Source of the DNA: Promicromonospora sukumoe | GTDB lineage: Bacteria > Actinomycetota > Actinomycetes > Actinomycetales > Cellulomonadaceae | Assembly: GCF_014137995.1 (NCBI RefSeq) | Contig: NZ_JACGWV010000003.1 | Span: 682,001 to 746,000 of the forward strand | DNA: 64,000 bases | Direction of reading: 5' to 3' | Shown: in pieces, positions 19,134 through 28,635 of the stretch | Position numbering within the stretch: the stretch's first letter is position 1 | Layout of the letters: each line of letters begins with the position of its first letter | Made by a program: the position numbers and the translations under genes | The notes under the pieces: generated by a model | What the model was told of the DNA's origin: nothing | Database searches by the model: none | The model's input: the letters and a program-made list of their open reading frames with translations, nothing else

Positions 19134-20498
19134 ATGGGCAGGTTGTTCGGGACCGACGGAGTTCGGGGCCTCGCGAACAGGGACATCACCGCGGAGCTGG
19201 CGCTGGAGCTGGGCGCCGCGGCGGCCAGGGTCCTGACGGCGCAGGGTGAGCTGCTGGGCCCGCGTCCGCGGGCCGTCGTCGGACGGGACACCCGGGCGTC
19301 CGGCGAGTTCCTCGCCGGTGCGGTCGCGGCGGGCCTCGCGTCCGCGGGCGTGGACGTGGTGATGCTCAACGTGCTGCCCACGCCCGCGCTGGCCTACCTC
19401 GTGACGGAGCTGGAGGCCGACCTCGGCGTCATGGTCTCCGCCTCGCACAACCCGATGCCGGACAACGGCATCAAGTTCTTCGCGCGCGGCGGGCTCAAGC
19501 TCGACGACGCCGTCGAGGACGCCATCCAGGCGACCCTCGGCGACGACTGGGAGCGGCCCACGGGCGCCGGCGTCGGGCGGATCCGCACGGACGGCCAGGC
19601 GGCCGCCGAGCGCTACGTGCGGCACCTGACCGACAGCGTCGGCACCACGCCCGACCACCGGCCGCTGGAGGGCCTGCGCATCGCGCTGGACTGCGCCAAC
19701 GGCGCGGCGAGCGAGGTCGGGCCGGAGGCGCTGCGTGCCGCGGGGGCCGACGTCGTCGTGATGAACGCCAGCCCCGACGGCCGGAACATCAACGAGAAGT
19801 GCGGCTCGACGCACCCGGAGCAGCTCCAGGCCGTCGTCGTGGCGTCCGAGGCCGACTTCGGCGTCGCGTTCGACGGCGACGCGGACCGCTGCCTCGCCGT
19901 CGACCACACCGGCAAGATCGTGGACGGCGACCAGATCCTCGGTATCCTCGCCACCGCGCTCCAGCAGGAGGGGCGCCTGCCGGGCGACACCCTCGTGGTC
20001 ACGGTGATGAGCAACCTGGGCCTGATCCTCGCCATGCGCGAGCGCGGCATCACCACGGTGCAGACCGCCGTCGGCGACCGGTACGTGCTGGAGGAGATGC
20101 GCGCCAACGGCTACGGCCTGGGCGGCGAGCAGTCCGGGCACATCATCCTGGCCGACCACGCGACCACCGGCGACGGCGTGCTCTCCGCGCTGCACCTCGC
20201 CGCGCGGGTCAAGGCGTCGGGCAAGCGGCTGGCCGACCTCGCGGGCGAGATCGAGCGCCTGCCGCAGACGCTCGTCAACGTCCGCGGCGTGGACAAGTCG
20301 CGGGCCGGCACGGACGAGGGCGTGCAGGCCGCCGTGGCCGACGCGACCGCGCGGCTGGGCGACACCGGCCGGGTGCTGCTGCGCCAGTCCGGCACCGAGC
20401 CGCTGGTGCGCGTCATGGTCGAGGCGCCCGCCCAGGACGAGGCGGACAAGGTGGCCGAGGACCTCGCCGCCGTGGTGCGGGAGCGCCTCGCGCTCTAG
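19134..20498 (+). CDS. glmM: Phosphoglucosamine mutase
   Basis: Converts glucosamine-6-phosphate to glucosamine-1-phosphate for UDP-GlcNAc and peptidoglycan synthesis. The 454-residue protein has the four family signatures: the phosphoserine loop [12 protein letters not shown] (Ser104), the metal loop FDGDADRC, the sugar loop GGEQSGH and the phosphate loop [15 protein letters not shown] 19134 has TGAGGAG about 7 nt upstream. It acts directly after GlmS, encoded 2 kb downstream. Confidence 0.97.
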   Translation: MGRLFGTDGVRGLANRDITAELALELGAAAARVLTAQGELLGPRPRAVVGRDTRASGEFLAGAVAAGLASAGVDVVMLNVLPTPALAYLVTELEADLGVMVSASHNPMPDNGIKFFARGGLKLDDAVEDAIQATLGDDWERPTGAGVGRIRTDGQAAAERYVRHLTDSVGTTPDHRPLEGLRIALDCANGAASEVGPEALRAAGADVVVMNASPDGRNINEKCGSTHPEQLQAVVVASEADFGVAFDGDADRCLAVDHTGKIVDGDQILGILATALQQEGRLPGDTLVVTVMSNLGLILAMRERGITTVQTAVGDRYVLEEMRANGYGLGGEQSGHIILADHATTGDGVLSALHLAARVKASGKRLADLAGEIERLPQTLVNVRGVDKSRAGTDEGVQAAVADATARLGDTGRVLLRQSGTEPLVRVMVEAPAQDEADKVAEDLAAVVRERLAL

Positions 20499-20580
20499 GC
20501 CGCAGGCGCCCGCCGGTCTTCACCCTCGGCGCGGCCCAGGCGTGAACGGCCCGTGAAACCTTGGGAAGCGGGGTTCTTCC

Positions 20581-20612
20581 AGGGGGTCCCCTGATGCGAT
20601 TCAGGGGGCCCT
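20581..20612 (+). terminator. Hairpin downstream of glmM
   Basis: An imperfect stem: CCCTGA and TCAGGG pair around TGCGAT, extended by AGGG/CCCT with a bulge, followed by CTCTTGCG. A probable terminator in the 219-nt gap before the DedA gene. Confidence 0.55.
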
Positions 20613-20717
20613 CTTGCGTACTCTGGAGGTAGGCACTATGAGGTGCCCGCTCCGCTCCCCCGAGCGCCGCCCCGAGCCTGTCGACGGGTGGTGCCCGGCC
20701 GAGACTCCCGAGGTCCC

Positions 20718-21461
20718 GTGCTCGAACTCATCACCGCAGTCCTGAGCGCCACCGAGGCGTGGATCCTCGCGATGGCCGCCTCGCCGTGGATCTACCCGGC
20801 GATGTTCGCGTTCGCGACCATCGACGGTTTCTTCCCGCCGCTGCCGAGCGAGTCCGTGGTCATCACCCTGACGGTCTCGGCGCACAGCACCGGCACGCCC
20901 TGGATGTGGCTGGTCCTGATCGCCGCCGCGGCAGGGGCCTGGGTCGGCGACCAGATCGCCTACCAGATCGGCAAGATGATCGGCACCGACCGGGTGCCGT
21001 TCCTGCGCTCCGCACGCGGCCGCCGGGCGGTGGACTGGGCGGAGCGTGCCCTGACCCGGCGCGGCGCGTCGTTCATCCTCGCGGCGCGGTACGTACCGAT
21101 CGGGCGCGTGGCCGTGAACATGACGGCGGGCGCCGTCGGCTACCCGCGGCGCCGGTTCATGTTCATCGCCGCCATCGCGGCCGTCATGTGGGCCCTGTAC
21201 TCGGCGGGCATCGGCCTGGTCGCGGCGCAGTGGCTGGGGCACGAGCCGCTGCTGGCGATCGTCATCGGCGTGGTGCTGGGCGTCGCGATGGGCTTCATCG
21301 TGGACAAGGTGGTGGGCTGGTTCTCCCGCCGGAGCCTCGACGACGAGGACGTGACGGACGCCGACGGCGAGAAGGTCGCCGTCCCGGCCGGCGCCACCGA
21401 GATGGTTCGCGAGTACGTCCACCGGGTCGACGACGCCGACCGGTCCGCGAACGAGCGCTGA
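20718..21461 (+). CDS. DedA-family membrane protein
   Basis: DedA/SNARE-associated proteins are cytoplasmic-membrane proteins; some recycle lipid carriers or affect envelope homeostasis. The 247-residue protein has the family layout: a re-entrant acidic region near the N-terminus (FAFATIDGFFPPLPSESVVI), GAWVGDQIAYQIGK, and the conserved ILAARYVPIGRVAVNMTAGAVGYPRRRF, then two C-terminal helices. GTG 20718 is chosen because the hydrophobic start begins there; the in-frame extension back to 20643 is Pro/Arg-rich and overlaps a dispersed repeat fragment (20674-20693). Confidence 0.88.
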   Translation: MLELITAVLSATEAWILAMAASPWIYPAMFAFATIDGFFPPLPSESVVITLTVSAHSTGTPWMWLVLIAAAAGAWVGDQIAYQIGKMIGTDRVPFLRSARGRRAVDWAERALTRRGASFILAARYVPIGRVAVNMTAGAVGYPRRRFMFIAAIAAVMWALYSAGIGLVAAQWLGHEPLLAIVIGVVLGVAMGFIVDKVVGWFSRRSLDDEDVTDADGEKVAVPAGATEMVREYVHRVDDADRSANER

Positions 21462-21467
21462 CCGGGA

Positions 21468-21492
21468 CCGGGGCCCGCTGAGCAGGCCCCGG
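21468..21492. terminator. Bidirectional terminator between DedA gene and coaA
   Basis: CCGGGGCC (21468-21475) pairs with GGCCCCGG (21485-21492) across a 9-nt loop, between two converging genes. Confidence 0.65.
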
Positions 21493-21526
21493 CGTCCGGC
21501 GCGGGCCGCAGCACGGCTCGGCTCGG

Positions 21527-22522
21527 CTAGAGCTTGCGCAGCCGGACCCGCTGCACCGCGTGGTCCGACCCCTTGGTGAGCACGAGGGTGGCCCGTCCGC
21601 GCGTGGGCAGGATGTTCCGCTCCAGGTTCGGCGCGTTGATGGACTCCCAGATCGAGAGCGCCTTCTCGGTGGCCTCCTGGTCGGAGAGCGACGCGTACCG
21701 CTTGAAGTAGGAGTCCGGCTTGGTGAACGCGGTGCGGCGCAGCTCCAGGAAGCGTTCCACGTACCACTGCCGGATGTTCCGGGTGCGGGCGTCGACGTAG
21801 ATCGAGAAGTCGAAGAAGTCGCTCACCGCGACGGTCGACTCGTCGACGGAGGACGGGCGGGCGGGCTGCAGCACGTTGAGGCCCTCGACCACGAGCACGT
21901 CGGGCTTGCGCACCACGACCTCCTCGCCCGGCACGATGTCGTAGATCGTGTGCGAGTACACGGGCGCGCGGACCTCGTCCTGGCCCGCCTTGATCCGGGA
22001 CAGGAAGCGGATGAGGGCGCGCCGGTCGTACGACTCCGGGAAGCCCTTGCGCTCCATCAGGCCCCGCCGTTCGAGCTCGGCGTTCGGGTAGAGGAACCCG
22101 TCGGTCGTGATGAGCTCGACCCGCGGCGTCTCGGGCCAGCGGGCGAGCATCTCGCGCAGGACGCGCGCCGTCGTCGACTTGCCGACCGCCACCGAGCCGG
22201 CGACGCCGATGACGTACGGGGTGCGGGGCGGGTCCTCGTGCAGGAAGGTCGAGGTCGCGTCGTGCAGGCCGCCGGTGGCCTGCACGTAGAGGTTGAGCAG
22301 TCGCGACAGAGGGCGGTAGATCGCGTCGACCTCGGCGAGGTCGATCGGGTCACCGAGTCCGCGCAGGCGCTCGACGTCGTCGTCGGTCAGCGGCAGCGGG
22401 GTGGATGCCGAGAGGCGGCTCCAGGCCGCCCGGTCGAGATCCACGTAGGGCGAGGACGGGGCAAGGGCGAGCAGGTGCTCCCCGAGGTCCGTCGACGGGA
22501 ACTGTGAAACCACCTGCAGCAT
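21527..22522 (-). CDS. coaA: Pantothenate kinase (type I, CoaA)
   Basis: Catalyses the first step of CoA synthesis, ATP-dependent phosphorylation of pantothenate. The 331-residue protein shows the P-loop [47 protein letters not shown] and [12 protein letters not shown], all typical of bacterial type I enzymes. The ATG at 22520-22522 ([10 protein letters not shown]) is preferred to more distant starts because the preceding residues are not family-like, and because GGGTGGGG lies upstream. Divergent from glmS with 121 bp between. Confidence 0.96.
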   Translation of the reverse strand: MLQVVSQFPSTDLGEHLLALAPSSPYVDLDRAAWSRLSASTPLPLTDDDVERLRGLGDPIDLAEVDAIYRPLSRLLNLYVQATGGLHDATSTFLHEDPPRTPYVIGVAGSVAVGKSTTARVLREMLARWPETPRVELITTDGFLYPNAELERRGLMERKGFPESYDRRALIRFLSRIKAGQDEVRAPVYSHTIYDIVPGEEVVVRKPDVLVVEGLNVLQPARPSSVDESTVAVSDFFDFSIYVDARTRNIRQWYVERFLELRRTAFTKPDSYFKRYASLSDQEATEKALSIWESINAPNLERNILPTRGRATLVLTKGSDHAVQRVRLRKL

Positions 22523-22630
22523 TGTGCCCCACCCAGGGCAAGGATCGACATCGTCCGAGGCGACAGGCCCTCGCGGGGGTGAGATACGTGCCCTGTGAGC
22601 CCTGTCATGGGGGCCCGTCCGAACGCTCGC

Positions 22631-22636
22631 TAGACT
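22631..22636 (+). promoter_or_regulatory. -10 box of a leaderless start (glmS)
   Basis: TAGACT ends 7 nt before ATG 22644; the intervening CGCCCGC contains no ribosome-binding site. Confidence 0.6.
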
Positions 22637-22643
22637 CGCCCGC

Positions 22644-24545
22644 ATGTGTGGGATCGTCGGTTACACGGGAACTGCTGCGACTATCGCGGACGGCATCGCC
22701 TCGGGCACCGCCTCGCCGTCGGGCACGCCCCTCGACGTGGCCCTGGAGGGGCTGCGCCGCCTTGAGTACCGTGGCTACGACTCGGCCGGCGTGGCGCTCG
22801 TCGCCCCCGGTCTGGACGGCATCGCCTGGGCCAAGAAGTCCGGCAAGCTCGCCAACCTCATCGAGGTCCTCGACAACGACCCGCTGCCGCAGGCGACCGC
22901 GGCGATCGGGCACACCCGCTGGGCCACGCACGGCGGGCCCACCGACGCGAACGCCCACCCGCACCTGGCCGACGGCGACCGCCTCGCCGTGATCCACAAC
23001 GGCATCGTCGAGAACTTCGCGCAGCTCAAGGCCGAGCTCCTGGCCGACGGCGTCGTGTTCCGCTCCGAGACCGACACCGAGGTGGCCGCCCACCTCGTGG
23101 CCAAGGCGTACCGCGAGTCGGGCGACCTGACGGCCGCCATGACCGCCGCCGCCGGGCGCCTGGAGGGCACGTTCACGCTGCTGGCCGTGCACGCCGACGC
23201 CCCCGAGACCGTGGTCGGCGCCCGGCACGACTCCCCGCTCGTGGTGGGGCTCGGCGAGGGCGAGAACTTCCTGGGCTCCGACGTCGCCGCGTTCATCGCG
23301 CACACCAAGGAGGCCCTGGAGCTCGGTCAGGACCAGGTCGTGACCATCACGCCGACGTCGGTGGACGTGACCGGCTTCGACGGCAAGCCCGCCGAGGCCA
23401 AGCGCTACACCGTGGACTGGGACGCCGCCGCCGCCGAGAAGGGCGGCTTCGACTCCTTCATGGACAAGGAGATCCACGACCAGCCGCAGGCCGTCGCCGA
23501 CACGCTGCTCGGCCGCACCGACGCCGCGGGCGCCCTCGTGCTGGACGACCTGCGCATCGACGAGTCGATCCTGCGCGCCGTGAACAAGATCATCGTCATC
23601 GCGTGCGGCACCGCCGCCTACTCCGGCCACGTGGCCAAGTACGCGATCGAGCACTGGTGCCGCATCCCCGTCGAGGTCGAGCTGGCGCACGAGTTCCGCT
23701 ACCGCGACCCGATCGTCGACGAGCGCACCCTGGTGGTCGCCGTGACGCAGTCCGGCGAGACCATGGACACCCTGATGGCCGTGCGGCACGCGCGCGAGCA
23801 GGGCGCCAAGGTCATCTCGATCGTGAACACCCACGGCTCCACGATCCCGCGCGAGTCCGACGCCGTGCTGTACACGCACGCGGGCCCCGAGATCGCCGTC
23901 GCCTCCACGAAGGCGTTCCTGGCGCAGATCACCGCCGCCTACGTGCTGGGCCTGTACCTCGCCCAGCTGCGCGGCAACAAGTTCCCCGACGAGATCGGCA
24001 CGCTGCTCGACGAGCTGCGGGCCATGCCGCGCAAGATCCAGACCGTCATCGAGCGCGGCGAGTACGTGCGCGCGACCGCCCGGTCCATGGAGCAGTCCGA
24101 CAAGGTGCTGTTCCTGGGGCGCCACGTCGGCTTCCCCGTGGCCCTGGAGGGTGCGCTCAAGCTCAAGGAGCTCGCGTACATCCACGCCGAGGGCTTCGCC
24201 GCCGGCGAGCTCAAGCACGGGCCGATCGCCCTGATCGACGAGGGCCAGCCCGTGTTCGTCGTCGTGCCCTCGCCGCGCGGGCGCGACTCCCTGCACTCCA
24301 AGGTCGTCTCCAACATCCAGGAGATCCGGGCGCGCGGCGCCCGCACCCTCGTGATCGCCGAGGACGGCGACGACGAGGTGCGCAAGTACGCCGACGAGAT
24401 CTTCTGGATCCCGCAGGCGCCCACCCTGCTCCAGCCGCTGCTGGCCGTGGTGCCGCTGCAGATCTTCGCGATGGCGCTCGCGACCGCGAAGGGCCTGGAC
24501 GTGGACCAGCCGCGCAACCTCGCCAAGTCGGTCACGGTCGAGTAA
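22644..24545 (+). CDS. glmS: Glutamine-fructose-6-phosphate aminotransferase
   Basis: Makes glucosamine-6-phosphate from fructose-6-phosphate and glutamine, the entry to amino sugars. Cys2 (MCGIVGYTG) is the N-terminal nucleophile of the glutaminase domain, with GHTRWATHG and IHNGIVENF conserved. The two SIS domains follow (about residues 290-430 and 465-610; [44 protein letters not shown]), and the end is the standard LAKSVTVE. The 633-residue length is slightly above average owing to a loop around residues 13-25. Confidence 0.97.
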   Translation: MCGIVGYTGTAATIADGIASGTASPSGTPLDVALEGLRRLEYRGYDSAGVALVAPGLDGIAWAKKSGKLANLIEVLDNDPLPQATAAIGHTRWATHGGPTDANAHPHLADGDRLAVIHNGIVENFAQLKAELLADGVVFRSETDTEVAAHLVAKAYRESGDLTAAMTAAAGRLEGTFTLLAVHADAPETVVGARHDSPLVVGLGEGENFLGSDVAAFIAHTKEALELGQDQVVTITPTSVDVTGFDGKPAEAKRYTVDWDAAAAEKGGFDSFMDKEIHDQPQAVADTLLGRTDAAGALVLDDLRIDESILRAVNKIIVIACGTAAYSGHVAKYAIEHWCRIPVEVELAHEFRYRDPIVDERTLVVAVTQSGETMDTLMAVRHAREQGAKVISIVNTHGSTIPRESDAVLYTHAGPEIAVASTKAFLAQITAAYVLGLYLAQLRGNKFPDEIGTLLDELRAMPRKIQTVIERGEYVRATARSMEQSDKVLFLGRHVGFPVALEGALKLKELAYIHAEGFAAGELKHGPIALIDEGQPVFVVVPSPRGRDSLHSKVVSNIQEIRARGARTLVIAEDGDDEVRKYADEIFWIPQAPTLLQPLLAVVPLQIFAMALATAKGLDVDQPRNLAKSVTVE

Positions 24546-24578
24546 GCCCGCGCGCCCGGCTGTGGCACGCTCGTCGGC

Positions 24579-24980
24579 GTGGAACTGAAGAAGCTCTCCG
24601 ACGAGGTCGAGATCATCAGCCGGGTGTACGCGCGCGTGCACGGCCTGGAACGCACCGACGACTGGCTGGTGCTCAAGCTCCAGGAGGAGATCGGCGAGCT
24701 CACGCAGGCCTTCCTCACGATGTCGGGCCGCTCGCGGGACCGCGGGCTGTCCGAGGACGAGATCCGGGACGCGTTCCGCGGTGAGGTCGCGGACGCGCTC
24801 GCGCAGCTCCTGCTCGTGGCGCGGCGGTTCGACGTCGACCTGACCGAGGAGCTGGACCGCAAGTGGTTCCGCTGGCGGCACCTCGTGCGGCCGGAGGACA
24901 CGGTAGGCATCCGCGATGCGGATGGGCCCGACGCCGGAGGGCCCGATGCTGGTGGTCCTGACGCCGGAGGGCCCGCTTAG
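24579..24980 (+). CDS. MazG-like nucleotide pyrophosphohydrolase family protein
   Basis: A 133-residue all-alpha protein with the MazG/HisE-type metal-binding signature KLQEEIGELTQA and, on the next helix, EVADALAQLLLVARR. Such proteins hydrolyse nucleoside triphosphates or similar pyrophosphates; the substrate cannot be inferred here. Residues 110-133 are not part of the fold and consist of three GPDAGG units encoded by near-identical DNA repeats. GTG 24579 is 34 nt after glmS. Confidence 0.8.
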   Translation: MELKKLSDEVEIISRVYARVHGLERTDDWLVLKLQEEIGELTQAFLTMSGRSRDRGLSEDEIRDAFRGEVADALAQLLLVARRFDVDLTEELDRKWFRWRHLVRPEDTVGIRDADGPDAGGPDAGGPDAGGPA

Positions 24981-25007
24981 GGTCTGCCCGGCCGTCAGCC
25001 CCGGCCG

Positions 25008-25118
25008 TCAGCTCGACACGGCGACGAGCACCAGCAGCGTGACGATGACGGCGATCACGACGCCGAAGACCACGACCATGACGATGGGAAAGGGGAGCTT
25101 GTCGTCGTCCTCCGGCAT
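25008..25118 (-). CDS. 36-residue single-pass membrane peptide
   Basis: A small gene below the usual size cut-off. The product is MPEDDDKLPFPIVMVVVFGV followed by VIAVIVTLLVLVAVSS: a short acidic cytoplasmic head and one transmembrane helix (about residues 10-34). The ATG at 25116-25118 is preceded by a strong AGGAGG with a 6-nt gap, the best ribosome-binding site in the neighbourhood, which is the main argument that it is translated. Its upstream region holds an inverted repeat. Function unknown. Confidence 0.75.
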   Translation of the reverse strand: MPEDDDKLPFPIVMVVVFGVVIAVIVTLLVLVAVSS

Positions 25119-25136
25119 GGCAACCTCCTGCGCACG

Positions 25137-25176
25137 AAAGGTGGCGCCCTGCCGATACGAAGCAGGTGCCACCTTT
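25137..25176 (-). promoter_or_regulatory. Inverted repeat upstream of the 36-residue membrane peptide
   Basis: AAAGGTGGC (25137-25145) and GCCACCTTT (25168-25176) are exact complements, with additional pairing inside. It is either a leader stem-loop or an operator for the minus-strand small gene. Confidence 0.55.
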
Positions 25177-25306
25177 ACTTATCCATTACGGGGATATGGT
25201 GCCGCAAAACGGGCACCTTGCGCAACACCGGCACCGTCCTGTGCGAAGAGTGCTCCGACCTGCGCTGACCTGGGGCGGAGCGGCCCGGTGGCCGGCGTCG
25301 GGGACC

Positions 25307-25312
25307 TAGGCT
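25307..25312 (+). promoter_or_regulatory. -10 box of a leaderless start (acpS)
   Basis: TAGGCT ends 6 nt before ATG 25319, with only GAGGGC between, too close to act as a normal ribosome-binding spacer. Confidence 0.5.
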
Positions 25313-25318
25313 GAGGGC

Positions 25319-25669
25319 ATGATCATCGGTACGGGTATCGACGTGGTCGACGTGGACCGGTTCATGGAGACCCTCGACCGCACGCCCCGGCTGCGGGAGA
25401 AGCTGTTCACCGAGGCCGAGCGCGAGCTGCCGGCGGCGTCCCTCGCCGCGCGGTTCGCCGCGAAGGAGGCCATCGCCAAGTCCCTCGGCGCCCCCGGCAA
25501 CCTGCGCTGGCACGACGTCACGGTGCACCGCACGGTCGGCGGGCCGCCGCGGATCGACGCGAGCGGCACCGTCGCCGCGCGCGCCGCCGAGCTCGGCGTG
25601 CGCACCTGGCACATCACCATCTCCCACGACGCGGGCATCGCGTCCGCCATGGTGATCGCCGAAGGCTGA
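25319..25669 (+). CDS. acpS: Holo-[acyl-carrier-protein] synthase
   Basis: Transfers 4'-phosphopantetheine from CoA to acyl carrier protein. The 116-residue protein has both magnesium-binding motifs: [12 protein letters not shown] at the start and [12 protein letters not shown] in the centre, then [15 protein letters not shown] and [17 protein letters not shown]. The length is typical of AcpS trimers. It lies upstream of the NAD(P)HX repair gene, as in many bacteria, but here a convergent LLM gene intervenes. Confidence 0.95.
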   Translation: MIIGTGIDVVDVDRFMETLDRTPRLREKLFTEAERELPAASLAARFAAKEAIAKSLGAPGNLRWHDVTVHRTVGGPPRIDASGTVAARAAELGVRTWHITISHDAGIASAMVIAEG

Positions 25670-25675
25670 GTCGAT

Positions 25676-25719
25676 GTGTCAGACCCACAGGTCCCTCGGG
25701 GGACCTGTGGGTCTGACAC
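25676..25719. repeat. Palindromic element, copy 2
   Basis: Perfect 20-bp arms (25676-25695 and 25700-25719) around TCGG, extendable by CGA/TCG with one wobble. The variable arm position is CC. It starts 6 nt after the acpS stop and ends 7 nt before the stop of the convergent LLM gene, with no other terminator in the gap. Confidence 0.95.
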
Positions 25720-25726
25720 GTCGGGG

Positions 25727-26776
25727 CTACTGGAGTTCCGGGATGACCTGCTTCTCGAAGAGCTCGATGCCGCTGGTGTCGTAGGCCGCCTCCTGGAAGT
25801 ACGTGATTGCGTACTCCAGCCCGCGCGACCGCATGCCCTGCAGCCGCTCGACGATCTGCTCCGGCGTGCCGACCAGGTGGCCCTTTCGCCAGTTCTCCAT
25901 CTCGCGGTCGGCCTTCGCGGGGACCTGCTTGCGCAGGTGCGCCTCGATCCAGTCCAGCCGCTCGGCGACCTCGGCGTCGTTCTCGCCGATCACCACGCTG
26001 TAGTTCGAGGACCGGGTGATCTCGCCGAAGTCCCGGCCCACGTCCTTGCAGTGCGCCTCGAGCACGCCCGACTTGTGCGTGAAGCCGTCGGGCGTGCCGT
26101 CGAAGTTCGTGTACTGGGCGTGCTGCGCGGCGATGCGCAGCGTCTTCTTCTCGCCGCCGCCCGCGATCCACAGCGGGATCGAGGGCACCTCGGCGCCGCC
26201 GTCGCCCACGGGGAGCTGCTGCAGGGGCTGCGGGTAGCAGAGGGCGCCGTCGACCTGGTAGCGCTTGCCCTCGAACGTGCCGGAGGACCCGGTGCGCCAC
26301 ATGCTCGCCATGATCTGCACGCCCTCGTCGAGGGCACGCAGCCGCTCGCCCGCCGTCGGGAAGCCGTAGCCGTAGGCACGCCACTCGTGCTCGTACCAGC
26401 CGGCGCCGATGCCCATCTCGATGCGGCCGCCCGAGATCGTGTCGATCGTCGAGGCCACCTTGGCCAGGTACGTCGGCTCGCGGTAGGCCATGCAGGTGCA
26501 CATCTGGCCCAGGCGGATGCGCTGGGTCGCCGCGGCGAACGCGGCCATCAGGGACCAGGCCTCGTGCGTGGCCTCGGTCGAGGGCTCGGGGACGGTGTGG
26601 AAGTGGTCGAACACCCAGGCGGACTCCCAGGCGAACTCGCCGCCCGGGACGGCCTCGCCCGCCGCCTGGTTCTCGGCGCGGTGCACGAGGGACAGCATGG
26701 TGGCCCACTGCTCGGCGGGCGGGACGTCGACCAGGTCGAGGCGCCAGCCCTGGGGGATGAAGAGTCCGAATCGCAT
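25727..26776 (-). CDS. LLM-class F420-dependent oxidoreductase
   Basis: A luciferase-like TIM-barrel oxidoreductase of 349 residues, beginning MRFGLFIPQGWRLDLVDV. Stretches such as WVFDHFHTVP, ATQRIRLGQMCTCMAYREP, ASTIDTISGGRIEMGIGAGWYEHE and PLWIAGGGEKKTLRIAAQHA are typical of actinobacterial members that use coenzyme F420. The substrate is unknown. The ATG at 26774-26776 has a TAAGGT box 6 nt upstream. Confidence 0.88.
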   Translation of the reverse strand: MRFGLFIPQGWRLDLVDVPPAEQWATMLSLVHRAENQAAGEAVPGGEFAWESAWVFDHFHTVPEPSTEATHEAWSLMAAFAAATQRIRLGQMCTCMAYREPTYLAKVASTIDTISGGRIEMGIGAGWYEHEWRAYGYGFPTAGERLRALDEGVQIMASMWRTGSSGTFEGKRYQVDGALCYPQPLQQLPVGDGGAEVPSIPLWIAGGGEKKTLRIAAQHAQYTNFDGTPDGFTHKSGVLEAHCKDVGRDFGEITRSSNYSVVIGENDAEVAERLDWIEAHLRKQVPAKADREMENWRKGHLVGTPEQIVERLQGMRSRGLEYAITYFQEAAYDTSGIELFEKQVIPELQ

Positions 26777-26782
26777 GGCCCG

Positions 26783-26788
26783 ACCTTA
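26783..26788 (-). promoter_or_regulatory. -10 box of a leaderless start (LLM oxidoreductase)
   Basis: TAAGGT on the minus strand ends 6 nt before the ATG at 26776. Confidence 0.45.
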
Positions 26789-26875
26789 TGCCGACGTAGT
26801 TCACCCAGGGGAGGGGTGGTCGAAATTGTCGGGTTTCGGTTCCGGCGGCCCTACCGGACGCGGCACTATAGGCCT

Positions 26876-28624
26876 GTGAAAGACGCGTGGAGTTCCGACG
26901 AGGTACGCAAGGCCGAGGAGCCGCTGATCGCAGCCGGCGAGCCGCTCATGGCGAGAGCGGCGTACGCGCTCGCGCAGGCCGTGCTCCGGGAGGTCGCGGC
27001 CCGTGCCGCCGCCCGCCCGGGCGGCGTCCGCCTGCACGGCGGCCTCGGTTCCGACGGCCTCCCCGGCACGGCCCGCGTCCGGTCCGGCCGTACGCCGGGC
27101 AGCCGCCCCGGCCGCCCGGCCGCCCGCAGGGGCGACGTCCGCGGCGCACGCGTCCTGCTCCTCGTCGGCCCCGGCAACAACGGCGGCGACACCCTCCTCG
27201 CCGGCGCGCACCTCGTCCGCCGCGGCCTGGACGTCACGGCCGTCCTCGCCTCCGCGCGCGCCCACGAGGAGGGCCTCGCGGCCTTCGAGGCGGCCGGCGG
27301 GCACGCCGTGTCGCTCGCCGACGTCCGGGTCCCGCCCGTGGTCCGGGAGGCGCTCGACTCCGACGTCGTGCTGGACGGCCTGGTCGGCGTCGGCGCCCGC
27401 GGCGCCCTGCGCCCGCCAGCCGGCGGCCTGGTGCGCGCCCTCGCGGAGGCCCAGGAGGCGGCCGGACGGCGGTGGCCGTACACGGTCGCCGTCGACATCC
27501 CGAGCGGCATCGGGGTGGACGACGGCGCGGTGCCCGGCCCCGTGCTGCGCGCGGACCGCACGGTCACCTTCGGCGCGCTCAAGGCCGGCCTGCTGCTGCC
27601 CCCGGCCGCGCAGCTCGCCGGCGAGGTCGAGCTCGTCGACATCGGCTTCCCCGCCGACGCCGGGCCCGACCACTGGGCCGGCGCGGCCCAGCGCGTGACC
27701 CTCGGCCGCCACGCGATGCCCGGCACCGACACGGGGACGGGCCGCGTGCACCGGATGGAGCCGGCCGACGTGGCCGCCCTGTGGCCCGCCCCCACCGCCC
27801 GCGACCACAAGTACACGCGCGGCGTGGTCGGAGTCATCGCCGGGACGAGCACCTACCCGGGCGCGGCCGTCCTGGCGACGTCGGGAGCGGTACGTACCGG
27901 TGCCGGCATGGTGCGCTACCTCGGCCCCGAGGACGTCGGCACCCGCGTGCTGCTGGCCCGGCCCGAGGTGGTCGTCGCCGGCGGCCGCGTGCAGGCCTGG
28001 GTCCTCGGGCCCGGCATCCCGGCCTTCGACCCGGAGGAGGGCCCGGACGACGACGGCCAGGCGCGCCGGGTCTTCGGGGCGCTCGCGGCCGTCACCGGCG
28101 TGCTATCCGAGGACGTGACCGGCGGCAAGATGCCCGCCGTGATCGACGCGGGCGCCCTGACGATGCTGGAGCACCGGCTCCCGGCGTGGGCGGTCCTGAC
28201 CCCGCACGCCGGCGAGCTCGCGGAGCTGCTGCAGGGGCTCGGCCACGAGGTGGACCGGGCGGCGGTCGAGGCGCGGCCCCTGCACTGGGCTCGGACGGCG
28301 CACCAGGCCACCGGCGCGACGGTGCTGCTCAAGGGCGCCATCACCGTGGTGGCCGGGCCCGGGGCCGCGTACACGCAGGCGGACGCCCCGGCCTGGACGG
28401 CGACCGCCGGGGCGGGCGACGTGCTCGCCGGCATCCTGGGGACGCTGCTGGCGGGCCGCTCCGCCGACGTCGTCGCCGACGAGACCCTCGCACCGCGCCT
28501 CGCCGCGGCCGCCGTGCTGGTGCACGGCCGGGCCGCCGCGCGCGCGTCGGCCGGCGGCCCGGTGGCTGCGCTGGAGATCGCGCACGCCGTGCCCGGGGTG
28601 ATCGCCGAGCTGCTGGGCGGCTAG
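26876..28624 (+). CDS. nnr: Bifunctional NAD(P)HX epimerase/dehydratase
   Basis: Repairs hydrated NADH and NADPH: the N-terminal domain epimerises R- to S-NAD(P)HX and the C-terminal domain dehydrates it using ADP. In the 582-residue product the epimerase part has GPGNNGGDTLLAGAHL and AVDIPSGIGVDDG. The dehydratase part has HKYTRGVVGVIAGTSTYPGA, LTPHAGELAELL and AGAGDVLAGILGTLLA. About 40 extra Arg/Gly/Pro-rich residues (near 42-80) interrupt the epimerase domain before the first strand. GTG 26876 is chosen from the start of the conserved helix; the open frame extends far upstream across the LLM gene but is not coding there. Confidence 0.93.
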   Translation: MKDAWSSDEVRKAEEPLIAAGEPLMARAAYALAQAVLREVAARAAARPGGVRLHGGLGSDGLPGTARVRSGRTPGSRPGRPAARRGDVRGARVLLLVGPGNNGGDTLLAGAHLVRRGLDVTAVLASARAHEEGLAAFEAAGGHAVSLADVRVPPVVREALDSDVVLDGLVGVGARGALRPPAGGLVRALAEAQEAAGRRWPYTVAVDIPSGIGVDDGAVPGPVLRADRTVTFGALKAGLLLPPAAQLAGEVELVDIGFPADAGPDHWAGAAQRVTLGRHAMPGTDTGTGRVHRMEPADVAALWPAPTARDHKYTRGVVGVIAGTSTYPGAAVLATSGAVRTGAGMVRYLGPEDVGTRVLLARPEVVVAGGRVQAWVLGPGIPAFDPEEGPDDDGQARRVFGALAAVTGVLSEDVTGGKMPAVIDAGALTMLEHRLPAWAVLTPHAGELAELLQGLGHEVDRAAVEARPLHWARTAHQATGATVLLKGAITVVAGPGAAYTQADAPAWTATAGAGDVLAGILGTLLAGRSADVVADETLAPRLAAAAVLVHGRAAARASAGGPVAALEIAHAVPGVIAELLGG

Positions 28625-28627
28625 GCT
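28622..28627 (+). promoter_or_regulatory. -10 box of a leaderless start (hemerythrin-like gene)
   Basis: TAGGCT overlaps the nnr stop codon and ends 8 nt before ATG 28636. Confidence 0.45.
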
Positions 28628-28635
28628 GGCGGGCG

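Noticed and set aside
22605..24881. A 758-codon antisense frame over glmS and the MazG-like gene
   Set aside because: Shadow of glmS codon bias, with no recognisable motif.
25676..26875. Upstream extension of the nnr frame through the LLM gene
   Set aside because: The extension is antisense to a well-supported oxidoreductase and begins in palindrome copy 2; conserved sequence starts at 26876.
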